Of a DNA stretch of 27,710 nt, positions 7,869 to 15,385 are shown one piece after another (position 1 is the first letter of the stretch; every line of letters starts with the position of its first letter). Position numbers and translations under genes: made by a program. The notes below the pieces were generated by a model. It was given only the letters and a program-made list of their open reading frames with translations. It was not told the origin of the DNA and ran no database searches. This DNA comes from SIG607 sp045614505 (GTDB lineage: Bacteria; Bacillota; Clostridia; Oscillospirales; Acutalibacteraceae), in NCBI GenBank assembly GCA_045614505.1, contig JAZLDA010000100.1, positions 1 through 27,710 on the forward strand, read 5' to 3'.

Positions 7869-8045
7869 ATGAGTCAGGTTCGTATCAAAGAAAATGAATC
7901 ACTTGATAATGCTTTAAGACGCTTCAAGCGCCAGACCGCTAAAGACGGCGTAATCCAGGAAGTTCGTAAAAGAGAACACTATGAGAAGCCTTCTGTTAAG
8001 CGTAAGAAAAAGTCGGAAGCTGCACGTAAGCGTAAGTTCCGCTAA
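7869..8045 (+). CDS. rpsU: 30S ribosomal protein bS21
   Basis: This 58-aa protein is very basic, and its sequence from MSQVRIKENESLDNALRRFK to the Arg/Lys-rich tail matches bS21, a small-subunit protein near the mRNA path that helps translation initiation. The ATG at 7869 is preceded by a strong GGAGGGAGGG site (7851-7860). The frame is open back to 7815, but those codons fall in the leader at the predicted transcription start. A perfect-consensus promoter and a hairpin terminator make it a self-contained unit, although some read-through into the HAD gene is likely. Confidence 0.97.
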   Translation: MSQVRIKENESLDNALRRFKRQTAKDGVIQEVRKREHYEKPSVKRKKKSEAARKRKFR

Positions 8046-8064
8046 TAAGTGATACTTAAAAGAG

Positions 8065-8097
8065 AAGCAGCTGAGTTTTCGGCTGCTTTTATTTTTT
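8065..8097 (+). terminator. Intrinsic terminator after rpsU
   Basis: The arms AAGCAGC and GCTGCTT enclose a 10-base loop. A broken T run (TTTTATTTTTT) follows. The GAGGTGA ribosome binding site of the next gene starts right after it, so downstream genes may depend on partial read-through. Confidence 0.8.
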
Positions 8098-8108
8098 GAG
8101 GTGAAGAA

Positions 8109-8609
8109 ATGTTTAAACCCGATATAAAGCTTCACAGAATTACCGATATTACCGTGGAGCTTCTAAGTAATAAAAATATAAAGGGTCTTGTTCTCGATGT
8201 GGATAACACCCTTTCCACCCATCACGGTATGAGTCTTGTGGAGGGTCTTGAAGGCTGGATTTCTCTTATGCAAGAGGCAGGTATAAAGCTCATTATTCTT
8301 TCAAACTCCAAGGAAAAAAGAGTAAAGCCCTTTGCTGAGAAAATAGGTCTTGATTATGCCTCTCTCGGCTGTAAGCCCTTGCCCTTCGGATATATGAAGG
8401 TGAAGAAGAGACTCGGCTTTAAAAGAAAAGAAATTGCCATTGTGGGTGACCAGATGTTTACTGACGTAATGGGCGGCAATCTTTTCGGCATAATAACTAT
8501 TATGACAGACCTTATTCTTGCCGAGGACAAGCCCAGCTTTAAAATAAGAAGAAAACTGGAAAAGAAATTCCTTAAAAAAATGAAGGTGGAAAACGGATAT
8601 GGCTGCTAA
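8109..8609 (+). CDS. YqeG-family HAD (subfamily IIIA) phosphatase
   Basis: This 166-aa protein has the HAD motifs in order: motif I LDVDNT with nucleophile Asp30 and Asp32, motif II IILSNS, a following lysine region, and motif III GDQMFTDVMGGN. It lacks a large cap domain, as usual for subfamily IIIA and the YqeG group, whose length it matches. The substrate is not established; related enzymes act on small phosphate esters such as lipid-linked phosphates. The last 11 bases overlap the start of the TIM-barrel gene, so the two are probably co-translated. The ribosome binding site is GAGGTGA just after the rpsU terminator. Confidence 0.9.
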   Translation: MFKPDIKLHRITDITVELLSNKNIKGLVLDVDNTLSTHHGMSLVEGLEGWISLMQEAGIKLIILSNSKEKRVKPFAEKIGLDYASLGCKPLPFGYMKVKKRLGFKRKEIAIVGDQMFTDVMGGNLFGIITIMTDLILAEDKPSFKIRRKLEKKFLKKMKVENGYGC

Positions 8610-9450
8610 ATTCGGACCTGCCGGTACAAGTGATGATTTCAAGGCACTCGGTTATAAGCAATCAATAGATATACCTGAGTTTCTTATAAAAAAAGGTCTT
8701 GACCACTTTGAGTACCAGTGCGGAAGAGGAGTAAATATAGGGCTTGATAAAGCCGCTCTTTTAGGTGATGAATTTAAGAAAAATTCGATTACAATTTCTC
8801 TTCACGCTCCCTATTATATTTCTATGTCCTCTGTCGAGGAGGAAAAACGCCTTAACTCGGTAAACTATATACTGCAAAGTGCAAGAGCAGTCAGTGCTAT
8901 GGGCGGAAACAGAATTGTTGTGCATACAGGCTCCTGTGGTAAAATAAGCAGGCAAGAGGCGTTACGCCTTGCATCTGACACAATGAGGCTGGCTTTAGAA
9001 GCCCTTAAAAACGAAAACCTTGAGCATATTCATATATGCCCCGAGACTATGGGAAAAATGAATCAGCTTGGAACTTTAGAAGAGGTTATTGCTCTTTGCA
9101 AAATTGATGAAAGTCTTATTCCCTGTATTGACTTCGGTCATCTTAATGCAAGAACTTTAGGATCAGTTAAAGGAAAAGCCGATTATGAAAATATAATCGA
9201 CACAATCGGCAATGAGCTTGGAAGCGACAGACTTAAAGTGTTCCATTCTCACTTTTCAAAAATAGAGTATACCGACGGCGGAGAAAAGCGCCATTTGACC
9301 TTTGAGGATACCCTTTTCGGTCCCGACTATGAGCCGTTAATGGAGATTGTTTATAAGAAAAATCTCTCGCCCACCTTTGTGTGTGAGTCGGCAGGAACTC
9401 AGGCAGAGGATGCTCTTAAAATGAAAAACTATTATAATTCATTAGGATAA
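8599..9450 (+). CDS. Endonuclease IV-like TIM-barrel protein (AP endonuclease family 2) with one altered metal ligand
   Basis: This 283-aa protein aligns with endonuclease IV, the zinc enzyme that cuts DNA at abasic sites. The zinc ligands can be followed: His69 (SLHAPYY), His109 (VVHTG), Glu149 (CPETMG), Asp178 and His181 (IDFGHLN), His216 (FHSH), His232 (KRHLTF) and Glu263 (VCESAG). In E. coli Nfo the segment before the late histidine is Asp-Arg-His. Here it is Lys-Arg-His, so one acidic ligand of the tri-zinc site seems to be missing. The protein may be a divergent AP endonuclease or another enzyme of the xylose isomerase-like barrel family. It overlaps the preceding HAD gene and is followed 8 bases later by the M24 peptidase gene. 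Confidence 0.8.
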   Translation: MAAKFGPAGTSDDFKALGYKQSIDIPEFLIKKGLDHFEYQCGRGVNIGLDKAALLGDEFKKNSITISLHAPYYISMSSVEEEKRLNSVNYILQSARAVSAMGGNRIVVHTGSCGKISRQEALRLASDTMRLALEALKNENLEHIHICPETMGKMNQLGTLEEVIALCKIDESLIPCIDFGHLNARTLGSVKGKADYENIIDTIGNELGSDRLKVFHSHFSKIEYTDGGEKRHLTFEDTLFGPDYEPLMEIVYKKNLSPTFVCESAGTQAEDALKMKNYYNSLG

Positions 9451-9458
9451 GTGTTGAT

Positions 9459-10511
9459 ATGATAAATCTTGACCGTTATATATCTTCATCCTCGGCTGTT
9501 CTTATTTGCACCGATGTAAACAGGTTCTATTTAAGCGGTATGAAGTCATCAGCAGGCTATATGCTTATAAGCGGGGTGGGTAATTTCCTGCTTGTAGACG
9601 GCAGATACTATGAAGCCGCTCAAAAAAAAGTCTATCCGGGTGTTAAGGTCGTTCTTCTTGAACGCTTGTCACGACAGCTTAATGACCTTGTAACAAGATT
9701 CGGCATAAAAATCCTTTATACCGAAACCGAAATAACCGTTTCCTTGCACAGCACCCTTAATTCTATTATAAACTGCAACATAAAGGCAGAGCAGAGCCTT
9801 ACAGATGACCTGTATAAAGCAAGAAGCGTTAAAAGTGAAGCAGAAATTAAAAATATCATTGCCGCTCAGAGAATAGCTGAAGAATCTTTTGATGAAATTC
9901 TGAATTTTATTAAAGCGGGTCTGAGTGAAAAGGAAATTGCACTGAAACTTGACTATGAAATGCAAAAGAGGGGCAGTGAGGGAGTTTCCTTTGAAACCAT
10001 TGCCGTGTCGGGAGAAAATTCATCACTTCCTCACGGAGTGCCGGGAGAAAGATTGCTTAAAGAGGGGGATTTTCTCACCCTTGATTTCGGTGCGGTGTAT
10101 AACGGCTACCACAGTGATATGACCAGAACTGTTGCTATAGGTCACGCTAATGACAAAATGTGCGCTGTTTACGACCTTGTTCTTTCAGCTCAAAATGCGG
10201 CTATAGAAAAGGTGCAGGCAGGGGTGAAATGCAGTTCAGTTGATGCTGCCGCAAGGGATATAATAACCAAAGCGGGCTTTGCAGGAAACTTCAATCACAG
10301 CACTGGTCACGGTGTGGGACTGTGTATTCACGAATACCCGAATCTTTCAAACAGATGCGACGATAAACTTATATCGGGGCAGGTGGTAACAATTGAGCCG
10401 GGCGTTTATTTGCAGGGAATTTTCGGAGTAAGAATCGAAGATATGATTGTTGTAAGGGAAAATGCAACTGAGAACTTGACAAACAGCCCTAAAACGCTTA
10501 TAATTCTTTAG
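9459..10511 (+). CDS. M24-family Xaa-Pro peptidase (aminopeptidase P-like)
   Basis: This 350-aa cytosolic metallopeptidase is predicted to remove N-terminal residues next to proline. An N-terminal creatinase-like domain (residues about 1-125) precedes the pita-bread catalytic domain. All five metal ligands are present: Asp209 (LDFGAV), Asp220 (HSDMTR), His284 (TGHGVGL), Glu313 (TIEPGV) and Glu327 (RIEDM). Its length matches the short YqhT/PepQ-like members. The gene sits directly before efp, the same order as yqhT-efp in Bacillus. Its final codons contain the efp promoter, which constrains the DNA there. Confidence 0.93.
   Translation: MINLDRYISSSSAVLICTDVNRFYLSGMKSSAGYMLISGVGNFLLVDGRYYEAAQKKVYPGVKVVLLERLSRQLNDLVTRFGIKILYTETEITVSLHSTLNSIINCNIKAEQSLTDDLYKARSVKSEAEIKNIIAAQRIAEESFDEILNFIKAGLSEKEIALKLDYEMQKRGSEGVSFETIAVSGENSSLPHGVPGERLLKEGDFLTLDFGAVYNGYHSDMTRTVAIGHANDKMCAVYDLVLSAQNAAIEKVQAGVKCSSVDAAARDIITKAGFAGNFNHSTGHGVGLCIHEYPNLSNRCDDKLISGQVVTIEPGVYLQGIFGVRIEDMIVVRENATENLTNSPKTLIIL
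10476..10504 (+). promoter_or_regulatory. efp promoter inside the 3' end of the peptidase gene
   Basis: TTGACA (10476-10481), a 17-bp spacer and TATAAT (10499-10504) form a perfect consensus within the last 12 codons of the M24 gene. Transcription would start at or just after its TAG stop, giving efp an independent strong promoter. Confidence 0.8.
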
Positions 10512-10552
10512 TAGTAAATAATGTCGAATATATTTTTTGGAGGAATAAATTT

Positions 10553-11110
10553 ATGTTAAGTGCAGGAGATTTCAGAAACGGCCTTACCTTTGAAGAAGAT
10601 GGCAACGTACTTCAGGTTGTAGAGTTTCAGCATGTAAAACCCGGTAAAGGTGCAGCGTTCGTAAGAACCAAGACCAGAAATGTTATTACCGGCGCAATTA
10701 TTGAAAAGAGCTACAACCCCAGTGCTAAGTTCCCCGTTGCTTATGTAGAGCGTAAGGATATGGAATATTCTTATAATGACGGTGACCTTTACTACTTCAT
10801 GGACCCCGAATCCTTTGAGCTTGTTCCCGTTAACAAGTCTGAACTGGGCGAAGGCTTTAAGTTTGTAAAAGAAACTATGGTATGTAAAATTCTTTCCTAC
10901 AAGGGAAAGGTGTTCGGTATGGAGCCTCCTACCTTTGTTGAGCTTCAGATAACCGAGACCGAGCCCGGCTTCAAGGGTGATACCGCTACCAATGCAACCA
11001 AGCCCGCTACCCTTGAGACAGGCGCAGAAATCAGAGTGCCTCTCTTCATTAACGAGGGCGATATGATTCGTATTGACACCCGTACCGGCGAATATATGGA
11101 AAGAGCATAA
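10553..11110 (+). CDS. efp: Elongation factor P
   Basis: This 185-aa protein has the full three-domain length of EF-P, the factor that rescues ribosomes stalled on polyproline. The conserved loop KPGKGAAF carries Lys32, the residue equivalent to the modified lysine of bacterial EF-P; there is no Arg, so the EarP system is not expected. The C-terminal signature GAEIRVPLFINEGDMIRIDT is present. The ribosome binding site is TTGGAGGA, 8 bases or so before the ATG. It has its own promoter in the preceding gene and is followed 20 bases later by the CD1247-like gene, probably in the same transcript up to the terminator at 11558. Confidence 0.97.
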   Translation: MLSAGDFRNGLTFEEDGNVLQVVEFQHVKPGKGAAFVRTKTRNVITGAIIEKSYNPSAKFPVAYVERKDMEYSYNDGDLYYFMDPESFELVPVNKSELGEGFKFVKETMVCKILSYKGKVFGMEPPTFVELQITETEPGFKGDTATNATKPATLETGAEIRVPLFINEGDMIRIDTRTGEYMERA

Positions 11111-11130
11111 TTACAAGGAGATAAACAGAT

Positions 11131-11553
11131 ATGACTATCACCGAAAAGGCTGCTTATATTAAGGGACTTGCTGAAGGTCTTAATATTGATGATTCCACTA
11201 AAGAGGGCAAGGTAATTTCCGCTATTATCGATTTACTTGCTGATATTACCGTTGACCTTGAAGATACCGAAGATGCCTGTGCAGAACTTGCAGAGCAGAT
11301 TAACGCAGTTGATGAAGACCTCGCTGAGCTTGAAGACTTCATTTATGAGGAGTATGAGGACGAAGACGAGGATGAATGTGAAGGCTGCTGCGGTTGCGAC
11401 GATGACGACGAGCTGTATGAGGTTGAATGCCCCAACTGTCACGATGTAATTTACATTGACGACAGAATGTTAGAGGACGAGGGAATGACCTGTCCTAACT
11501 GCGGCACTAACCTTGAGTTTGATTTAGAAGAAGACATCGACGACGATGAATAA
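11131..11553 (+). CDS. Acidic CD1247-type protein with zinc ribbon
   Basis: This 140-aa protein begins with the helical domain found in clostridial CD1247-like proteins (AYIKGLAEGLNIDDSTKEGK), residues about 5-75, probably a coiled coil. A highly acidic linker with an unusual CEGCCGC cluster follows, then a zinc ribbon made of CPNC (VECPNCHD) and CPNCG. The last residues are almost all Asp and Glu. Proteins of this group occur next to efp in Clostridia and have no proven function. The ribbon and the acidic charge suggest protein or RNA binding near the translation machinery, which is inference. AAGGAG lies before the ATG, and an intrinsic terminator begins 5 bases after the stop. Confidence 0.8.
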   Translation: MTITEKAAYIKGLAEGLNIDDSTKEGKVISAIIDLLADITVDLEDTEDACAELAEQINAVDEDLAELEDFIYEEYEDEDEDECEGCCGCDDDDELYEVECPNCHDVIYIDDRMLEDEGMTCPNCGTNLEFDLEEDIDDDE

Positions 11554-11557
11554 AACC

Positions 11558-11583
11558 AAAAAAGCACCCGAGGGTGCTTTTTT
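11558..11583 (+). terminator. Intrinsic terminator after the CD1247-like gene
   Basis: The arms AAAAAAGCACCC and GGGTGCTTTTTT pair perfectly around a GAG-centred loop. The end of this hairpin is only 20 bases before the chosen ispD start, with no good promoter between, so ispD may be expressed by read-through. Confidence 0.9.
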
Positions 11584-11602
11584 GTTTAAGGATGGTAGAG
11601 TT

Positions 11603-12325
11603 ATGCCTAAAACAGAGTTTGCTGTAGAATACAGTGTGGCTGAAAATAATAGGGACGGTGTTCCGGTTGTTATTGTTGCCGCAGGCGCTTCAACGCGTAT
11701 GGGCGGGATAAACAAGATGTTTGCACCTATTATGGGAATTCCCGTTATTGCAAGAACTCTTCTCGCTTTTCAGCGCAACTCTCGTGTTTGCGAAATTGTA
11801 GTGGTAACAAGAGAAGAAAATATTGCCGATATCGAAAAGCTGGCAGGGGAGTATATGATAACAAAGCTCTCCTGTGTTACCCGTGGCGGCAGTGACAGGC
11901 TCAGCTCTGTGCTTTGCGGTCTTAACGCTTTAGATGAGGACACCATTGGCGTAATGATTCATGACGGTGCTCGTCCCCTTGTCAGTGACAGCCTTATTAC
12001 TTCTATGGCGGAAGCGGCGCTGTGTTATGATTGTTCGGTGTGCGCGGTACCGGTTAAGGATACTCTTAAAGAAAAGGGGGAGAAGGTGAAGACTCCCGAC
12101 AGAAGTAAACTCGTTGCGGTGCAGACTCCCCAGTCGCTGGGTTTTAGAAAATATAAAGAGTTACTGGAAAAGTGCAGTGATAAATCTTTATTTACTGATG
12201 ACGCCTCGGTTATGGAGGCGGCAGGGTACGACACAGTGATTATTGAGGGTGAAGAAACAAACATAAAAATCACCACCCCACTGGATTTGTGTCTTGCCGA
12301 AGCTATTTTAAAGGAGGAGCAATAA
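11603..12325 (+). CDS. ispD: 2-C-methyl-D-erythritol 4-phosphate cytidylyltransferase
   Basis: This 240-aa enzyme makes CDP-methylerythritol from MEP and CTP, the third step of the MEP isoprenoid pathway. The nucleotide-binding motif VAAGASTRMGG with Arg32 and Lys38 is near the N-terminus. IHDGARP and NIKITTP are the further substrate-binding motifs. I chose the ATG at 11603, preceded by AAGGAT. The frame continues upstream to 11546, but that extension is encoded by the terminator hairpin and cannot be genuine coding sequence. Even so, about 18 residues precede the core, a little longer than usual. The stop overlaps the ispF start by one base (TAATG). Confidence 0.95.
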   Translation: MPKTEFAVEYSVAENNRDGVPVVIVAAGASTRMGGINKMFAPIMGIPVIARTLLAFQRNSRVCEIVVVTREENIADIEKLAGEYMITKLSCVTRGGSDRLSSVLCGLNALDEDTIGVMIHDGARPLVSDSLITSMAEAALCYDCSVCAVPVKDTLKEKGEKVKTPDRSKLVAVQTPQSLGFRKYKELLEKCSDKSLFTDDASVMEAAGYDTVIIEGEETNIKITTPLDLCLAEAILKEEQ

Positions 12326-12792
12326 TGAGAATAGGCCACGGATACGACGTTCACCGTTTTTGCGACGGCAGACTTCTCTTTCTCGGGGGAGTTAATATTC
12401 CCTATGAAAAGGGACTTTTAGGCCATTCCGATGCAGACGTTCTCCTTCACGCTGTATCAGATGCGCTTCTCGGTGCGGCGGCACTGCCCGATATCGGCAG
12501 ACTTTTTCCCGACAATGACGAAAAATATAAGGGTATTGACAGCAAAATCCTTTTAAAGGAAGTGGGCAACCGCCTTACTTTATCGGGATATAAAATTGTT
12601 AATATCGATGCTACTGTTATTGCACAAAATCCGAAGCTATCTCCCTACATCGATGAAATGAGAAAGACAATTGCCGATACTCTGGGAATTGAAAGTGAAC
12701 TGGTAAATGTTAAGGCAACCACTGAAGAGGGCTTGGGCTTTACCGGTGAGCTGTTGGGAATCTCCGCCCACTGCGTTTGTCTTATTGATTAA
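12325..12792 (+). CDS. ispF: 2-C-methyl-D-erythritol 2,4-cyclodiphosphate synthase
   Basis: This 155-aa enzyme closes CDP-ME 2-phosphate to the cyclodiphosphate, the fifth step of the MEP pathway. Metal ligands Asp8 and His10 (GYDVHRF) and His42 (LGHSDADVLLHA) are at the same positions as in E. coli IspF. The C-terminal substrate motif KATTEEGLGFTG is intact. AAGGAGGAG at 12311-12319 and the one-base overlap with ispD argue for tight coupling. The frame is open upstream to 12289, but that stretch belongs to the end of ispD. The kinase of the intermediate step (IspE) is not in the window. Confidence 0.97.
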   Translation: MRIGHGYDVHRFCDGRLLFLGGVNIPYEKGLLGHSDADVLLHAVSDALLGAAALPDIGRLFPDNDEKYKGIDSKILLKEVGNRLTLSGYKIVNIDATVIAQNPKLSPYIDEMRKTIADTLGIESELVNVKATTEEGLGFTGELLGISAHCVCLID

Positions 12793-12835
12793 TATTTTCA
12801 TTCGTTCCGCCATAAAATAGTTTAGAGGTGGAAAA

Positions 12836-13249
12836 ATGAAAATCTATTTTACTTTTTCAAGAGGCTACGCGCTTGCGCTCTGTTTGTTTCTTCTTGTTGC
12901 TTTTTCTTTTTTAAGCATTGCAAGTGAAAGCGCTCCTAAAACCGCTTTGGATAATGAAGGGCAAAGAGCTTTGTTTTTAGAGCAGTACGGTCTGAATGTG
13001 GGTGACCCACTCAGCATAAAAACCGTTACGGTACCCCTTGAATTTGATGAAGAATATAAAAAATTTAACGCCGCTCTTATATCAGGCGGTTATGATATTA
13101 ACAGCTATAAGGGCAGCAATTTAACGGAATATACATATAATACGGGAGAAAGTATTGTAGTACACCTTCTCCTTGATGAAGGAATATTAGTGGGTGCCGA
13201 CTGCGTAAATCTTGAAAGTGGCAGTATACACCCTCTGGCAGGTGAATGA
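12836..13249 (+). CDS. DUF4830 family protein with N-terminal membrane segment
   Basis: This 137-aa protein begins with a hydrophobic helix (residues about 10-30) that could be a signal anchor, and the rest is predicted outside the membrane. The segment with the pattern FLEQYGLNVGDP, VTVPLEFDEEYKKFN and YDINSYKGSNLTEYTYN matches the DUF4830 family of clostridial proteins, whose function is unknown. The ribosome binding site is AGAGGTGG. The stop overlaps the start of the pseudouridine synthase gene (ATGA), so the two are translated together despite having no evident functional link. Confidence 0.75.
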   Translation: MKIYFTFSRGYALALCLFLLVAFSFLSIASESAPKTALDNEGQRALFLEQYGLNVGDPLSIKTVTVPLEFDEEYKKFNAALISGGYDINSYKGSNLTEYTYNTGESIVVHLLLDEGILVGADCVNLESGSIHPLAGE

Positions 13250-13953
13250 AATTGGCGAATACACGCCTTGATAAATTTATTTCCAATCAGACAACACTCA
13301 GCCGCAGTGAAGCCAGAAAAGCCGTGTTCTGTGGCAGGGTGACGGTGAACGGTGAAACAGTGCGTCAGCCGGATATGAAAATAGAGGAAACTTTGGCACA
13401 GGTGACTCTTGACTCAGAGAAGATTGCATTCGAAAAATATGTTTATCTTATTATGAATAAACCGAAGGGTGTTCTTTCTGCCACAAATGACAAGAGGGAT
13501 AAAACCGTTGTGGACTTACTGCCTGAAATTTATTCTCGGCGTAATATTTTTCCTGCAGGCAGATTGGACAAGGACTCTACCGGTATGATTCTGCTCACCG
13601 ATGACGGCGACTTTGCCCACAGAATAACCGGACCTAAGCACCACATAGAAAAGTCCTATATAGTTGAGCTGGACGGGGAAGTTGGAGAAGAGGTTATTGA
13701 AGGCTTTAAAAACGGTGTTACGCTCTTTGATGGCGAGGAATGTCTTTCAGCGGTTTGCGAGAAATTAAGCAGTAACACTGCAAGGGTGATTCTTACCGAG
13801 GGTAAATACCACCAGATTAAAAGAATGTTCGGTGTATTCTCTTTAGGGGTGGTGTCGCTTCACAGAGAAAGAATCGGCGCTCTTTTTCTTCCGGAAAATC
13901 TTGCACCGGGTCAATTTTGCAAAATCGACCCGAAAATCTTAACAGAATCTTAA
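13246..13953 (+). CDS. RsuA-type rRNA pseudouridine synthase
   Basis: This 235-aa enzyme converts a specific uridine in rRNA to pseudouridine. Residues about 5-65 form an S4 RNA-binding domain (RLDKFISNQTTLSRSEARK), and the catalytic domain follows with MNKPKGVLSAT and GRLDKDSTGMILLTDDG, in which Asp108 is the catalytic aspartate. The motif KYHQIKRMF is also conserved. Length and the GRLD motif place it in the RsuA/RluB/RluE branch. The 16S U516 target of RsuA is likely but not certain. It overlaps the DUF4830 gene by four bases. No clear terminator follows. Confidence 0.92.
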   Translation: MKLANTRLDKFISNQTTLSRSEARKAVFCGRVTVNGETVRQPDMKIEETLAQVTLDSEKIAFEKYVYLIMNKPKGVLSATNDKRDKTVVDLLPEIYSRRNIFPAGRLDKDSTGMILLTDDGDFAHRITGPKHHIEKSYIVELDGEVGEEVIEGFKNGVTLFDGEECLSAVCEKLSSNTARVILTEGKYHQIKRMFGVFSLGVVSLHRERIGALFLPENLAPGQFCKIDPKILTES

Positions 13954-14037
13954 TATTAACCGATTTTCTTATGCAATATTGCTAAATTAACCCTTTCAAG
14001 ATTTTCTATTTTAACTATAGTAATTCTTGGAACAGTT

Positions 14038-14046
14038 TGGTATAAT
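14038..14046 (+). promoter_or_regulatory. Extended -10 promoter of the sugar ABC ATPase gene
   Basis: TGG followed by TATAAT (14041-14046) is a good extended -10. No convincing -35 lies at 17 bp. A 10-bp palindrome TTAGTACTAA (14050-14059) covers the predicted start of transcription and could be an operator. Confidence 0.6.
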
Positions 14047-14091
14047 ATCTTAGTACTAAAATGTCATTCATTATTTAGGAGGTCTCAAATA

Positions 14092-15234
14092 ATGGCAAGC
14101 TTATCACTTCGCAACGTTTACAAAAAATATCCCGGTGGTGTAGTAGCTGTTTCTGACTTCAACCTGGAAATCAAGGATAAAGAGTTTATTATTCTCGTTG
14201 GTCCTTCCGGTTGCGGTAAATCTACTACTCTCCGTATGGTAGCAGGTCTTGAAGAAATTTCAGACGGTGAAGTTTATATCGGCGACCGTCTCGTTAATGA
14301 CGTTGCACCGAAAGATCGTGATATTGCAATGGTTTTCCAGAACTATGCACTTTATCCTCATATGTCCGTATTTGATAATATGGCATTCGGTCTTAAACTT
14401 CGTAAAACATCTAAGGATGAAATCCGCCGCCGTGTTGAAGAGGCTGCTCGTATCCTCGATATCGAACACCTTCTTGAAAGAAAGCCGAAGGCTCTTTCCG
14501 GTGGTCAGCGTCAGCGTGTTGCTTTAGGTCGTGCAATCGTTCGTGAGCCTAAGGTATTCCTTCTTGACGAGCCTCTTTCCAACTTGGACGCTAAGCTCCG
14601 TGCACAGATGCGTACTGAAATTTCCAAGCTTCATCAGAGACTGGGCACTACCTTCATTTACGTTACACATGACCAGACTGAGGCTATGACAATGGGTACC
14701 AGAATTGTTGTTATGAAGAACGGCTTCATTCAGCAGGTTGATACTCCTCAGAATCTTTACCTCTATCCTTGCAACCTCTTCGTTGCAGGATTTATCGGTT
14801 CTCCCCAGATGAACTTTATTGACTCTAAGCTCCTCAAAGAGTCTGACGGTTATTATGTAGAGTTCGGTTCCGAAGATACCAAGACCCGTGCAGGCGTTAA
14901 GTTCAAGATTAAACTTCCCGAGTCTAAGAATAAGGATAACTGCCTTGACGCTTATGCAGGCAAGGAAGTTATTATGGGTATCCGTCCCGAGAACGTTCAC
15001 AACGAAGAAGACCTTCTCGAGACCTATGCTGCAGGTATCGTTGAGGCTAAGGTTGAGGTTACCGAGCTTATGGGTGCAGAAACCTATCTTTACATGGATT
15101 GCGAAACCCATGCAATTAACGCTCGTGTTGCTCCTACCAACACTGCACGTCCCGGTGATGTTATTAAAATCGCTATCGAGCCCGAGAAGATTCACCTCTT
15201 CGATAAGGATACTGAGAAGACAATTACTAACTAA
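14092..15234 (+). CDS. ugpC: UgpC/MsmK-family sugar ABC importer ATP-binding protein (stand-alone)
   Basis: This 380-aa protein powers uptake of sugars or glycerol phosphate through carbohydrate ABC importers (CUT1 type). Walker A GPSGCGKST contains Lys43. The signature LSGGQRQRVALGRA, Walker B VFLLDEP, D-loop SNLDAKLR and H-loop VTHDQTEAMT are intact. The C-terminal 140 residues form the MOP/TOBE regulatory domain (MGIRPENVH). No permease or binding protein is nearby, so I infer a shared ATPase serving several importers, as known for MsmK/MsmX. The coding sequence uses CGT and CTC codons far more than its neighbours, a sign of high expression. AGGAGG lies before the ATG, and a strong terminator ends the unit. 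Confidence 0.92.
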   Translation: MASLSLRNVYKKYPGGVVAVSDFNLEIKDKEFIILVGPSGCGKSTTLRMVAGLEEISDGEVYIGDRLVNDVAPKDRDIAMVFQNYALYPHMSVFDNMAFGLKLRKTSKDEIRRRVEEAARILDIEHLLERKPKALSGGQRQRVALGRAIVREPKVFLLDEPLSNLDAKLRAQMRTEISKLHQRLGTTFIYVTHDQTEAMTMGTRIVVMKNGFIQQVDTPQNLYLYPCNLFVAGFIGSPQMNFIDSKLLKESDGYYVEFGSEDTKTRAGVKFKIKLPESKNKDNCLDAYAGKEVIMGIRPENVHNEEDLLETYAAGIVEAKVEVTELMGAETYLYMDCETHAINARVAPTNTARPGDVIKIAIEPEKIHLFDKDTEKTITN

Positions 15235-15242
15235 TTACAATG

Positions 15243-15273
15243 AAAAAAGCCGCTCAAAAGAGCGGCTTTTTTT
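15243..15273 (+). terminator. Intrinsic terminator after the ABC ATPase gene
   Basis: The arms AAAAAAGCCGCTC and GAGCGGCTTTTTT pair perfectly around an AAAA loop, with a T run. Confidence 0.95.
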
Positions 15274-15307
15274 ACAAAAATACACCGTTGTTTTATACAT
15301 TAATGCA

Positions 15308-15335
15308 TTTACAAAATAAATGGTTGTGGTATAAT
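15308..15335 (+). promoter_or_regulatory. Promoter of the DUF4886 gene
   Basis: TTTACA (15308-15313) and TATAAT (15330-15335) are 16 bp apart, and TGG precedes the -10 as an extended element. Confidence 0.7.
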
Positions 15336-15385
15336 ACAAATGCTTTCTTCTGTAGATTGCGATTTTTCATAAAAGGTGAAAGTGT

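Noticed and set aside
11546..11602. An upstream start for ispD at 11546
   Set aside because: The frame is open, but the codons are the A and T runs of the intrinsic terminator hairpin. The SD-supported ATG at 11603 is the better start.
14524..15195. A 223-codon minus-strand frame opposite the ABC ATPase gene
   Set aside because: It arises from the strong codon bias of the plus-strand gene, which lacks many codons that would read as stops on the other strand. No RBS or motif supports it.
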